From: Mauremys mutica
Lineage: Eukaryota; Chordata; Testudines; Geoemydidae
DNA length: 64,000 nt
NCBI RefSeq assembly: GCF_020497125.1
Contig: NC_059079.1
Location: 48,619,114-48,683,113 of the forward strand
Reading direction: 5' to 3'
Every line of letters starts with the position of its first letter. The stretch's first letter is position 1. The position numbers and the translations under genes are program-made. Positions 1 to 10,409 of the stretch are shown piece after piece. The notes beneath the pieces are model-generated. The model worked only from the letters and a program-made list of their open reading frames with translations, made no database searches and was not told where the DNA came from.

Positions 1-94
1 AATGTGAACAGCAAGGTTTAACGTGAAAGAGTGTATCCATTTTTCTCTAAAATGTGTCTTTTTAACTACCACTCACCAGCTACAAATGTTTCTC

Positions 95-562
95 CTTCGC
101 AGAGGCTAGTGAAGATTAGAAGGTGAAAAAAAACGCACTCGGGATGAAATGTTCTCTGAGCTCCTGCTGTCCTCCCACACTGACAGAGCACAGCAGAATG
201 CGTGGAGGCAGACAATGTCAGAGTGCAGGAAAGCACATAATGAATGCAAGGAGAGGTGGTGGGCTGAAGAGAGTAAGTGGCAGGCTGAGATGATAGGTGA
301 CGTCAGCTTGCTGACAGAAGGCAAGAGTCGATGCTCAGGCTGCTGGAAGATCAAACTCATATGCTCCAGCGTATGGTTGAGCTGCAGGAAAGGCAGCAGG
401 AGCACAGACCACCACTACAGCCCTTGTGTGACCAACAGTCCTCCTCACCCAGACACCAAGAATGCGGTGGGGGGGCCTCCGGTCACCCAGCCACTCCACC
501 CCAGAGGATTGCCCAAGCAACAGAAGGCTGGCCTTCAATAAGTTTTAAAGTATTCAAGTTTT
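95..562 (+). pseudogene. Harbinger accessory protein, broken by frameshifts
   Basis: Fragments in different frames add up to one highly charged protein typical of the second gene of PIF/Harbinger elements (Myb/SANT-like DNA-binding partner of the transposase). Frame one carries MFSELLLSSHTDRAQQNAWR and a stretch rich in E, R, K and W to about 290. A second frame from 331 carries MLRLLEDQTHMLQRMVELQE, a coiled-coil-like segment, then a Pro-rich tail. A third frame gives the expected end LAFNKF with TAA at about 560. An acceptor-like 'ttctccttcgcag' precedes the segment at about 90-102, so this may be the last exon. At least two frameshifts and one in-frame stop near 293 make it non-functional. 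The N-terminal DNA-binding part is not visible. Confidence 0.7.
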
Positions 563-684
563 AAAGTTTTAAAGTGCAGTGTGGCCTTGTCCTTCCCTCC
601 TCCGCAACCCCACCCAGTGCTTCCCTCCTTCCCCATCTGTCCCGGGATACTGTGGCAGTTATCCCCCTATTTGTGTGATGAATT

Positions 685-690
685 AATAAA
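685..690 (+). promoter_or_regulatory. Polyadenylation signal of the Harbinger accessory gene
   Basis: AATAAA about 125 bases after the end of the plus-strand accessory reading frame. It lies 28 bases from an AATAAA on the opposite strand that would serve the convergent transposase gene. Confidence 0.55.
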
Positions 691-718
691 GAATGCATGA
701 ATGTGAAGCAACAATGAC

Positions 719-724
719 TTTATT
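719..724 (-). promoter_or_regulatory. Polyadenylation signal of the Harbinger transposase gene
   Basis: AATAAA on the minus strand (TTTATT on plus), about 125 bases past the TAG stop of the transposase. Together with the signal at 685-690 it forms a compact tail-to-tail terminator region between the two genes. Confidence 0.55.
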
Positions 725-847
725 GTCTCTGCAAGCAGTGATCGAAGGGGGGAGGGGAGGGTGGCTAGCTTACAGGGAAGTAGAGTGTACCAAGGGTGGT
801 GGGTGGAATTCATGTAGGAGAAACAAACAGAACTTTCACACCATAGC

Positions 848-1935
848 CTAGCCAGTCATGAAACTGGTTTTCAAAGCTTCTCTGATGCACACCGCGCCCT
901 CCTGTACTCTTCTAACTGCCCTGATGTCTGGCTGCGCATAATCAGCGGCCAGGCGATTTGCCTCAACCTCCCACCCCACCATAAATGTCTCCCTCTTACC
1001 CTCACAGATATTGTGGAGCACACAGCAAGCAGTAATAACAATGAGAATATTGGTTTCACTGAGGTCTATCCGAGTCAGTAAACTGCACCAGCGAGCTTTT
1101 AAATGTCCAAATGCACATTCTACCACCATTTTGCACTTGCTCAGCCTATAGTTGAACAGCTCCTGACTACTGTCCAGGCTGCCTGTGTATGGCTTCATGA
1201 GCCATGGCATTAAGGGGTAGGCTGGGTCCCCAAGGATAACTATAAGCATTTCAACATCCCCGATGGTTATTTTCTGGTCTGGGAAGAAAGTCCCTTTCTG
1301 CAGCTTTTGAAACAGACCAGAGTTCCTGAAGACGCGAGCGTCATGTACCTTTCCTAGCCATCCCACGTTGATGTTGGTGAAGTGTCCCTTGTGATCCACC
1401 AGTGCTTGCAGCAGCATTGAAAAGTACCCCTTTCAGTTTATGTACTCGCTGGCTTGGTGCTCCAGTGCCAAGATAGGGATATGGGTTCTGTCTATCGCCC
1501 CACCACAGTTAGGGAATCCCATTGCAGCAAAGCCATCCACTATGACCTGCACATTTCCCAGAGTCACTACCCTTGATAGCAGCAGCTCTTTGATTGCATT
1601 GTCTACTTGGATCACAGCAGCCCCCACAGTAGATTTGCCCACTCCAAATTGATGCCCGACTGACCGGTAGCTGTCTGGCGTTGCAAGCTTCCACAGGGCT
1701 ATCGCCACTCGCTTCTCAACTGTGAGGGCTGCTCTCATCTTGGTATTCTGGCACTTCAGGGCAGGGGAAAGCAGATCACAAAGTTCCACGAAAGTGCCCT
1801 TATGCATGTGAAAGTTTCGCGGCCACTGGGAATCCTCTCAGACCTGCAACACTCTGCGGTCCCACCAGTCTGTGCTTGTTTCCTGGGCCCAGAATCAGCA
1901 GTCCACAGCATGAATCTGCCCCATTAACACCATGA
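848..1935 (-). pseudogene. PIF/Harbinger DDE transposase (DDE_Tnp_4 type), interrupted by stops
   Basis: The minus strand encodes a DDE endonuclease that would cut and rejoin the element. From 1807 to 848 a single frame reads from MHKGTFVELCDLLSPALK to the C-terminus TSFMTG with TAG at 848-850, broken only by one TGA at 1433-1435 between SEYIN and KGYFSM. All three catalytic blocks are visible: Asp in CGGAIDRTHIPI, Asp in GDPAYPL, and Glu in VECAFGHLKARW, with the C-terminal CCVLHN motif. A helix-turn-helix-like stretch (YRSVGHQFGVGKSTVG) precedes the first Asp. The same frame continues upstream of 1807 (DSQWPRNFHM) with further stops near 1840 and 1900. The Asp block reads IDRTHI where many members have Gly after Asp. 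It is recently decayed and probably inactive. Confidence 0.88.
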
Positions 1936-2458
1936 TGTGCACATTGCCGGGGCCCGTACTTTGTGAGAAGTCAATGTCCATGTCTATGTCCTCATCACTC
2001 TCACTGCCATTGCCTCCTCACCTGGTTTTGCTTTGGCAGGTTCTGGTTTTGCATATACTCCAGGATAACGTGCGCGGTGTTTACAGTGCTCATAATTGCA
2101 GTGGTGATCTAAGTGGACTCCATGATCCCAGCGCTATTGCGTCTGGGCTGAAAAAAAGTGTGAAACAATTGTCTGCTCTGACGGAGGGAGGGGCGACTGA
2201 TGACATGGCTTACAGGGAATTAAAGTCCACAAAGGGGGTGGCTTTGCATCAGGGAGAAACAAAAACAACTGTCACACAGAATGGCCCCCTCAAGGATCGA
2301 ACTGAAAACCCTGAGTTTAGCAGGCTGTTGATTTCACGGAGAGAGGGAGGGAAGGAGGAAGCAAATGAATACAAAACAAATCAGGTCTATTTCTTGTTTT
2401 GATCCACTCCATCTATTTTTTTACATCTTTAGGGTGGCAGCAGACGGTGCAGTTCGAC

Positions 2459-2550
2459 TGCTAGCCATCGTCATCTCCTGGGTGCTCGGCAGAAGATTCT
2501 GCATTACTACTGCTAGCCATTGTCATTTCCTGGGTGCTTGGCAGAAGATG
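2459..2550. repeat. Tandem duplication inside the Harbinger element
   Basis: A ~40-base segment starting TGCTAGCCATCGTCATCTCC and ending GGCAGAAGAT at 2459-2498 recurs at 2511-2550 with three C-to-T type changes, a spacing of 52 bases. It lies in the non-coding subterminal part upstream of the transposase. A second internal similarity, 'gaaacaattgtctgc' followed by 'acggagggaggg', is seen at about 2161-2193 and 2829-2869. Confidence 0.7.
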
Positions 2551-3172
2551 GCAATGGCCTGGCTGAGTCACTCCCATGTCTGCCCATGCACTCCTGACTG
2601 ACCTCACTGAGGTTGGTTAAAAGAGCATCCAGGAATACGACGACGATGGCTACCAGTCGTAATGCACTGTCTGCTGGCAAAAGGCAATGAGCTGCTGCTG
2701 TGTAGCAATGCAGTCCCACGTCTGCCAGCACCCGTAAGTCATGTTTAGACTTACGGTGATGGTCAGCTGTGTGGTCTCCATGCTTGCCGTGGTATGGCAT
2801 CTGCACAGGTAACCAAGGAAAAAAGGCACGAAACAATTGTCTGCCATTGCTTTCACGGAGGGAGGGAGGGCCTGACAACATGTACCCAGAATCACCCATG
2901 ACACTGTTTTTGCCCCATCGGGCATTCGGATCTCAACCCAGAATTCCAATGGGCAGCGGAGACTGCAGGAACTGTGGGATAGCTAACCACAGCTACCCAC
3001 AGTGCAATGCTCCGGAAGGCGACGCTAGCCTTGGTACTGTGGATGCAGTCCGCCGACTTAATGCACTTAGAGCATTTTTTGTGGGGACACACACAATTGA
3101 CTGTATAAAAACGATTTCTGAAAAACCGACTTCTATAAATTCGACCTAATATCGTAGTGGAGACATACCTTA

Positions 3173-4904
3173 TTCAATGGTAGCTTGTGTTTTGTACACT
3201 TGACACAATGGGGCCCTTGTTCTGCCTGGGACCTGTAGATTTACCCTAATGTAAATATTTAATGATAGCACTATTGAGGAACTATTCAACATTCATAATA
3301 TCAGCTCCCTCATTTCCTTCTTAAACAACAACTTTTGTTAAAAATTAGCCTAAAACAATTTTCCAAGCACAAGTTTTCTATGACCCAAACAAGGAAGAAT
3401 GCCAGAAATTGTATGAAGTCCACTAAGAATTTCACTTTTGTCAATCCAGTTAATGTGGACAACACTCAGAAACAATATTGATAGGCAGCAATACAAAATC
3501 CTTAGACAGTGTCGCAGACTCACTCTGAATTGGCAAGGTTAAAATTAGCAGAAAAGAGATTTTAGAGCTGCTTCTTAAATAAACCTGTAGATTTAGTGTT
3601 GATTTCTGTGCTAAAGGACTATTCTGGATGCTGGGCTAATTATTATGCAGCATGTTTACCAAGGGATTATAATAACTATTGATATCTACACCTGGTTTCT
3701 GGGATTATCAGTTCACTTGACCTATAATGACCTATAGCTTCCTTGCAGTTATGATTTTGGAAATGGAAGGGTCTGTTATTTTAAGGATTATCAACTAAAA
3801 ATAAATGTATTTCTTAAATCTGGGGCTGTTCTCTTCTCCTCTCTCTCCTCTTCTCCTTCTCGCTGATGTAAATGTCATGAATTGGCATATGCCACCCCTC
3901 TCCTTTTATCATTATCAAATGGTGTGTTATGTGAGCAAAGATTAAGAAAAGGTCACAATCAAAAAGCTTAACAGTTGTCAAACCTTGCATTATTAGCATT
4001 AAATCCAAATCAAGCCTGTGATCAATAGCATGATAGCAGTATCATATTGCACACATTGCTACACGAACAAAATTTTGTTTGTTTTCCTCTCCTTCTGACA
4101 GGGACCTCTTAAGATCAGAAAAAAATAAGTTTCTCTCAGTCACTAGAGTCACAGTGATGCAAAGAAGAGGGGAATCAGGCCCATTATCTGCAAATAGCTT
4201 TGTAAATACAGATTGGATTATTAATGCTTGGGTCTGGCTACATTCCAATCAGTGCAAGACCCAAGGGGACTACAGGCATGGCTATATGTCTCCTTTGTGC
4301 TCACCAGGGTTGCCAAGGGTCAGTTCTGTCTCCAGCATAAGGAGCCATTTTATTTTATGCCAGCTATTAATAATCTCAAAGGGGCCATTACACCTTTTGG
4401 GGATCTGCTAGAGCACAGCAGTGCTGTGACCACACCTAAACACACTGAAGGGGCAAGAGGGATGTAGTAGAACTACCTACACTATGCTGCCTATATATCA
4501 CCTGGGGATCTCCACCATGCTGGGACACTCCCCAGCTAATCAGATAGTGCATCTTTACAAACCATGTGTACTCACCAGAGCAGTGCAAGGGGGCCAGTGC
4601 TGGGGCCAATATCTGGCCCTTTGCATCCTTCGTTATGTGTACAATGAGAATGTTAACACTCACCTTGGAGGGGTATTGTGAATGTTATTTAGATGACTGA
4701 AGATAGAAAGTTCTGGGTATCATTACAGAAATACACTAAACGATTGCATCGGAAGTCATGTTTAGATTTGTGTGCATTATCTGTCTTCCCCATGTATAGC
4801 ATTTTATCTTTATTTAAAGTTGAACATGGCTTAAAATGTTTTCTGTAATTGTAAAAACCCAGAGGAGACTGATTGCCAGCTCTAGGTGAGCAAACAGATG
4901 TGCA
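3173..4904. other. No gene or clear repeat seen
   Basis: AT-rich sequence with frequent stops in all frames. A local similarity 'ctcaccag' followed by 'gtgcaagg/tgccaagg' occurs near 4299 and 4571, too short to interpret. Nothing here supports a coding region. Confidence 0.5.
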
Positions 4905-5010
4905 TACCTCTGGCCAGATCTTCAGCTACTGTTAGCCTGCATATGGCTGGTGTACATTGGTGATTCATTGCAATGGAGCTATGCTGATTTACACTAGCGA
5001 ATGATTTGAC
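4905..5010. repeat. Old palindromic interspersed repeat fragment
   Basis: The segment 'gccagatcttcagctactg' to 'atggagctatgctgatttacac' resembles an ancient amniote repeat centred on 'cattgacttcaatggag' with 'ggccagatcctcagctggtg' arms. Similar fragments appear at about 9045-9110, 11665-11775, 26235-26270 and 44260-44320. The family name is not certain to me. Confidence 0.4.
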
Positions 5011-5137
5011 CCAAAAAGATTCAAGAGAGGATTCAAGATCCTCAGTTTGTGTATTAGCTAAGCTATGTAACCATGTGATCTTGGTTTTGGTTACCTTTGT
5101 CTTTCCCACCCACCTGTTTGCCACACTCACTTATTTG

Positions 5138-5290
5138 TGTCGTGTCCTTGTTTAGATTGCAAGCCCCATAGTGTGGCAATGTGCAGTACAGGAAGAGGCA
5201 GCTTAATATTAGTGAGCACTGTGCCTATGACGATGGAGCCCTAATCCTTGTTTAGGGTAATAGATGCTACTATAATGCAAAACATTAATA
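5138..5290 (+). repeat. MIR-like SINE tail fragment
   Basis: 'tgtttagattgcaagcccc' followed by 'gcctatgacgatggagcccta' and 'gatgctactataatgcaaa' matches the 3' part of a SINE family seen several times in this window (for example 7882-8095 and 49722-49830), in sense orientation. Confidence 0.5.
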
Positions 5291-5957
5291 GGTATGAATC
5301 ATAAGAATGCTAATAATAACAACATTTGCTAGCAGAGTTTTAAGAAGCTACATAAATAAATGTACACTTGATCATCTGCTTTTTCAATTCTGAAGCCCTT
5401 TTCCAAGCAGAGTATTTGAAGATCATGGAATTCACCATCAGTCATGTCAAAACAAACTAAAGGCAGTTGGAGCTGTTGAAAGCAGCTGAAGTGATGGCTA
5501 CTGAGGATACTGTTTCCACCCCAGGTGACAACTCAGATTTGCATTGTACTTCCCTATCTCCCCCTGTAGCAGTCTATACCCCACCCCCCATCACACAAAC
5601 AGGGGATAGGGGGCAGAGGTGCATTGCCTACGAGTCCTCTCCCAGGCGTTCCAGATAACCAGTCAGGATCTAAAGTCCAAAACACAGGTGATGGCCCCTA
5701 GGACCAGGGCAGCACAGCCTAGCAGCCAGAGTTCAAGAGCCACCCTTGGGATGCAGGGTAGCATGGCCTACCAGCCAGAGTTCAATGGGGGGGAGGAAAT
5801 AACATCCACCAAGGGGTGAGGCAGCCCTGGTAGGGGGCCCAGGCCCACCCATCTCCACCAGGCCCCAACCCAGGGCCCTAACAGTGACAGAGCAATTTTC
5901 CACTGACTCAGCTGGTGGGTTCTACCAAAACACACTGAGGTTTCCCGGGTGGGAGGT

Positions 5958-6073
5958 AGAATCATAGAATATCAGGGTTGGAAGGGACCTCAGGAGATCA
6001 TCTAATCCAACCTCCTGCTCAAAGCAGGACCAACCCCAACTAAATCATCCCACTCCATCACCCTCCCTGGGTC
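5958..6073 (-). mobile_element. CR1 LINE 3' end (antisense)
   Basis: The plus strand reads 'atcatagaatatcagggttg' then 'gaagggacctcaggagatca' and 'aatccaacctcctgc', the reverse complement of the CR1 3' terminus, which ends in short ATTCTATG repeats. The copy is about 115 bases long and is cut at its inner end where a hAT element starts. Confidence 0.85.
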
Positions 6074-6766
6074 TAGGGGACCAGATGAGAGACGTAAAAT
6101 ATCGGGACATGGGGCGGGGGGTTGTGTGCCGGTGGAGCAACAAAACAAAACAACACCACCACCACCACCAAAAACCCAAGAGCTGGCAGTGGAGGAAAAA
6201 ACAAACAAAAGCAAAAAAAACCCCCAAAAAACAAAAAATCAAAACCCAAGAGCTGCTGGAGCATAGGAAAAATTGGTGGGGTCTGAGCACCCACTGGCAG
6301 CTCCATGCCCCGCCCCCCCACACCAGCTCGCCTTCGCTCTGCCTCCACCTCCCCTGAGCTGGCTGCCGCATCCTGCTTCTCCCCCTCCCTTCAGCACTTG
6401 CACCGCCATACAGCTGATTAGCGCAAGCCTGGGAGGGAGGGGTGAGGAGGAATGTGGCATGCTTGGGGAAGAGGCGGGGCCAGGGTGGGGATTTGGGGAG
6501 GGATCCAATAGGACAGTGAGGGGGCAGGGCTGGTGGGTGGGGCCAGGGTGGGAATTTGGGGAGGGATCCAATGGGAGAGAGAGGGGCAGAGTTGGGGTGG
6601 GGCCGGGGTGGAGTTGGGGCAGGGGGGCGCAAGCCCCCTCCACCTGTGTGCTGGAGGGCAAAATATCGGGACAATTCGCATCCCGACCAATGTTTGGTCG
6701 GGATGCGGGACAAACAAGTAAATATCGGGACAGTCCCGATAAAATTGGGACATTCTGGTCACCCTA
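6074..6766. mobile_element. Non-autonomous hAT-type transposon with 8-bp target duplication
   Basis: A 693-bp element bounded by TAGGGGACCAGATG on the left and the inverted match CATTCTGGTCACCCTA on the right. The flanks are CCTGGGTC (6066-6073) and TCTGGGTC (6767-6774), an 8-bp duplication with one mismatch, as expected for hAT. The interior has G/C-rich, purine/pyrimidine-biased filler with repeated 'ggggccagggtggg(a/g)atttg' units near 6477-6560, and 'atatcgggac' motifs near both ends. The open frames across it are by-products of this base skew and encode nothing recognisable. Confidence 0.8.
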
Positions 6767-7091
6767 TCTGGGTCACTTCCTACCAGTATCTGCACTGAAG
6801 TCTCCCATAAAGCTTCAGATTCTCCATGGTCTGTTGTGCCGGTCGCTTCCTGTGGCTACTCCAGTCACAGGGGTTCAAACGGGCCCAGGACAGCTCTGGT
6901 TCCTGTCACAGATAGGGGCTGTGGTTGTTCCTCCACAGGATTTCCCAGACAGGTCTTTCCCCTGCAGCCTCCAGCCCAGGATGAGCTGGGCTTCCTCCCT
7001 TTATACTGCTAGAACATTTGGAGCATGCCCAGTCCACTGTCAATAATATGGGCTTAACCCTGTGTGGGGTAAGCAACCCCGTCACATTCCC

Positions 7092-7880
7092 TTATGATCC
7101 TGTTCGTATTCTTCCCTACACCAACCATTCCTGGGGTACATTTGAGTGCTTCCTCAATTGCTCACTCTTTATAAAATACCTTACTGCACTATCAAGCACC
7201 TGAATCCCTCCACACTATCCAGTCTGATATTCTCACTCTCTAGCTGCTTCCTGCAGCCCCATGGGTTGACAGCTACATCTCTGTTTTACCAACTATTGTC
7301 TTCACCAATTCACCCCATGAAAACCACCACTCTCTTTCCACCTCTCCACAGTACAAAAGACTGTATGGTCACTCAAATATAAATGCTGATGACACAAAAA
7401 GCGGTGGCACCTCTGCCATGAGAACTGGCCATGTCATAATTCTATAGCAAGAACCTCTTGGGGCTGCAAAGTATAACTTCTTTCCTTTCCTTCCCCACAA
7501 ACTGCCCCCAGATGATGGCATTCATTGGTCCCTCTTCAATACCATTCTTATTCTTCTCTACCCTCCCAGTCATTCCACAGCCAAGTGCAAGGAATTTTGC
7601 TTCCTCTTTAGTCTAAGATTGCTCTAATGTGCAGCATCTCTTCTACCTCCTCTCTTGCCTCTCCACCCATTCTTTGTCCTTTCTGTCTTTGGTCCCTGAT
7701 ATGCAGTCTCAAAAAATATCTTTCTTAACCATTTTTGCCCTCTTGAGATTTGCTTTGCTTTTTGGTATCCTTGCATTGCCATTGCCAATAACTCCCTTTC
7801 CTCTAGTAAGTTTCCTCAGCTCAGCTGCAGTCCAGAAACAAAACACACAAAACTTCCTTTTACCCTGATGTGCTCTCTGC
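7092..7880. other. No gene seen; pyrimidine-rich sequence
   Basis: This stretch is rich in C and T on the plus strand. Short open frames exist but show no domain, no consistent coding bias and no splice context. I see no recognisable repeat. Confidence 0.45.
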
Positions 7881-7881
7881 T

Positions 7882-8095
7882 CCAGTGGCTAGAGCACTGG
7901 ATTGGAAGACCACGGTTCTATCCCCAGCCCTGTGATTTGTTGTGTGCCCTTGGGCAAGTCACTTCATGTCTGTGCTTCCGTTTCTCTTCCCATGCTTTGC
8001 CTGTCTTTTGTATTTAGACTGTAAACTCTTTGAGGCAATGGCTATGTTTTACTATGTATTCGGATAGGGGTGCTACTCTAATAGCAGTAACTGGT
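7882..8095 (+). mobile_element. MIR-like tRNA-derived SINE, near full length
   Basis: The head holds a Pol III A-box-like 'gtggctagagcactgg' and a B-box-like 'ggttctatccc', followed by the core 'gcccttgggcaagtcact' and the tail 'tagactgtaaactctttgag'. This order (tRNA head, core, LINE-like tail) is that of MIR/CORE-SINEs. It is too diverged to be a functional tRNA gene. Confidence 0.7.
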
Positions 8096-8300
8096 ACCCC
8101 AACTCTAAGGCCCTAATCATGTACCTCCATAATCAGACCTGCAAAGAGGCCAGGAAACTCCACCACTCCCTACATGTTTCATCAGACTATTTGAGGTCTG
8201 TCAGAGTGCTGCTGGTGCCTAGCGGTAGGGTGGGTCTCAGTTATGGCTCATTCTCACTCTCAGATTGAAGCTGGCAAACTTCAGATGCAGCAGCCAGGTT

Positions 8301-8323
8301 TTTTGTGTGTGTGTGTGTGTGTG
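8301..8323. repeat. (GT)n microsatellite
   Basis: A short uninterrupted GT run at the left flank of the hAT-type MITE that begins at 8326. The last bases also form part of the target-site duplication. Confidence 0.8.
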
Positions 8324-8325
8324 AG

Positions 8326-8678
8326 CATAGGTACCAACTCTGTGCATGCTCAGGGACTCAAGCACCCACAGAAAAAAAAATAGTGGATGCTCAGCACCCA
8401 CCAGCCACAGCTGTTTGGTGGGGCTGCCGATCAGCTGTTTGGCAGCTGGGACATGCGCCGGGGGAGGGTGAATAGCAGCGAGCTGGGATGGGTGGGGTCT
8501 TGGGGGAGGGGCTGGAAAGAGGCAGAGTGAGGGTGGGGCCTCAGGGGGGGTGTTGAGTGGGGGCAAGAAGAGGCGGAGCTAGAGCAGGGCCTTGGGGGAA
8601 GGGTGGAGTGGGGGTGGAGCCTCAGGGTAGAGCGGGAGGTGGAGCACCCCTGGGGAAAAATAAAAGTCAGTGCTTATG
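8326..8678. mobile_element. Non-autonomous hAT-type MITE inserted in a GT microsatellite
   Basis: A 353-bp element starting CATAGGTACCAACTCTG and ending in the inverted match AGTCAGTGCTTATG. Flanks are TGTGTGAG at 8318-8325 and TGTGTGAG at 8679-8686, a perfect 8-bp duplication, although the flank is partly a GT repeat. The interior is GC-rich with repeated 'gtggggcctcag'-like blocks. No coding capacity. Confidence 0.75.
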
Positions 8679-8686
8679 TGTGTGAG

Positions 8687-10121
8687 TTCTGTCTTCTTTA
8701 ATTCTCTGTAGTGCAAACTCGAAGGAATTCTGTTTCACAGATATATGCTACTTTTAAAAATCTGGCTTGACTTCACATGGGTTCTCACCTCTTATGTTTT
8801 GGTTTGTTTCAAGTTCAAATGAATCCAAAGCCCAAAGCAGTCACATTTGCTGAGTTTCTCCTTGCTTGGTATTGAAAGTTATAGCCACATGAAACTAGAG
8901 TCTTACATGTTTTTCAACTGGAACTCTAAGCCTGCCAGGTTTGCTCGAATTTGTTTGCAAACCTTTCAAAGAACCTAGTCCAAATTTTGGGTTTGAAAGT
9001 GAGGTTTTGATATGAAAGTTTTGCCCGTCTGAACTTTAAAGGGCCAGATTCTTGGCTGGTGTAAATTGGTGCAGCTCCATTGACTTCTGTATTGTGTGCT
9101 TCAGGACTTAGCCTTGTGTTTTAGAGTTTATTAGAGATCAGATGAGACTTACGAGGGCAGGGGCTAGATTATCCCACATATGTCTACTGTAGGGTTCTTA
9201 CACCTTTCTCTGAAGCCACTGTCAGAGACAGGATGTTTGATCTACCTTGGATCTGATTCATTATGGCAATTCCTATTGTCCCTATTACTTTATTAGGTTA
9301 CACCCATTTACATTAATTGTGGATATAGCTCTAAATAGTCAAAGCAAAACACAAAGAGAAAGGGCCAAAATCTCTACTGGTGGCAAATGACTGTGCACAA
9401 TTGACTTCAATGTAGTTTCGCCCATTTACTTTAGCAGAGTTTTGTCCTGTGACTTTAGTTGGAAAGATAAACACGAATGCAAAGGTACATGCACATCCTA
9501 AATGTAAGTAAATCAAGTTAGATAAGGAGAGAACAAGTAAATATAATCTTGTAGGATAGGATGCCAATTGACTTTGAGATTTGTGAGGTAATTGTCCATT
9601 ATTTGCTCTGCTAAAAGGATGAGTTGGGTTTTCTCATTTCTTTACAGTAATGTTTGTGAATCGATTCAGATATTAGTCATTATACATTCATGCCAAGGCA
9701 CTCAGCTGGGTATAACGAATGATTAATGTATGGTGTAAGTAACGTGATCATTCTGAGTGACATGCCAACTGCTCTAGCTGAAGCTCAGTGATGAATGTAA
9801 AAGGAGGAGGGTTTTTATTATATGTACAGTAAAATGATCTGCCGGGGACTAAGGATGTTTACGTAGCTATAAAGAGAACAGGTGTGAGAGTGACTCAAAA
9901 CAGAATCTGGCATCCTAGTTACAAAGGAAATCTCTTGGCTTTTTATAGAATCTAGTTATCCTTATTTCACATCTTTAAAAGAGTTAAATATGGAGTAATG
10001 GTAATAGGCCCAATTTCAGGAAGCTGCTTTGCCTGGATGGATATCCAAGGGGCTCTATTCAAGCATACATATATGACTAAGCAGGTCAGCCTGCAGGATC
10101 AGGGATGCTGTTGGAGCTCAT
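8687..10121. other. No gene seen; one old repeat fragment
   Basis: Mostly unique AT-rich sequence. At about 9045-9110 'gggccagattcttggctggt' plus 'cagctccattgacttctg' is a piece of an ancient palindromic repeat. Nothing else is supported. Confidence 0.45.
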
Positions 10122-10409
10122 TACAGTAACTCCTCACTTACCGTCCTCCCGCTTAACGTTGTTTCTAAGTTACGTCACTGCTCCATTAGGGAACATACTC
10201 GTTTAAAATCGTGCAATGCTCCCTTATAACGTTGTTTGGCTAACTTTACAAGGGAGAATTGCACAAGTTCCTCTTCTCCACCTCCTCCCCCACCCTCCCT
10301 CCCTCCCAGCGCTTCCCCCGCTGCCAAACAGCTGTTTGGCATCGCTTAGGACTTTTTGGGAGGAAGGGAGGGAGCAAGCAGGGAAGCTGCCCCTCCCCCC
10401 AGCAGTCAG

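Larger units (their letters stand above)
1..3169. mobile_element. PIF/Harbinger DNA transposon, left end outside the window
   Basis: A large DNA transposon carrying a DDE transposase pseudogene (minus strand) and a convergent accessory-protein pseudogene (plus strand). The right terminus reads, inward on the minus strand, GGTATGTCTCCACTACGATA and ends at 3169. It is followed by TTA at 3170-3172, which fits the three-base TWA target duplication of this superfamily. Similar 'tgtctacact' ends occur on several small MITEs elsewhere in the window. The left terminus must lie before base 1, so the full length is over 3.1 kb. Superfamily assignment rests on the transposase; the right-end call is inference from its form and the TTA. 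Confidence 0.85.
5660..7086 (-). mobile_element. LTR of a retroelement on the minus strand, interrupted by CR1 and hAT insertions
   Basis: Read on the minus strand the LTR starts at 7086 with TGTGACGGGGTTGCTTACCC and has a TATA motif (TATAAA at 7005-7000, context AGCAGTATAAAGGG) about 80 bases inside. It runs to about 6775 in GC-rich sequence. It seems to resume from 5957 toward 5660 in similar GC-rich sequence after a CR1 tail (5958-6073) and a hAT element (6074-6766). I could not fix the far end or a target-site duplication. Whether it is an ERV or a Ty3-type LTR is open. Confidence 0.5.

Noticed and set aside
6045..7046. Long overlapping open frames on both strands (up to 257 codons)
   Set aside because: They fall within a GC-skewed non-autonomous hAT element and its LTR host; proteins are Pro/Gly/Trp-rich low-complexity with no domain.
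7884..7960. tRNA gene with A and B boxes
   Set aside because: The boxes belong to a diverged tRNA-derived SINE; no cloverleaf with paired acceptor stem is present.
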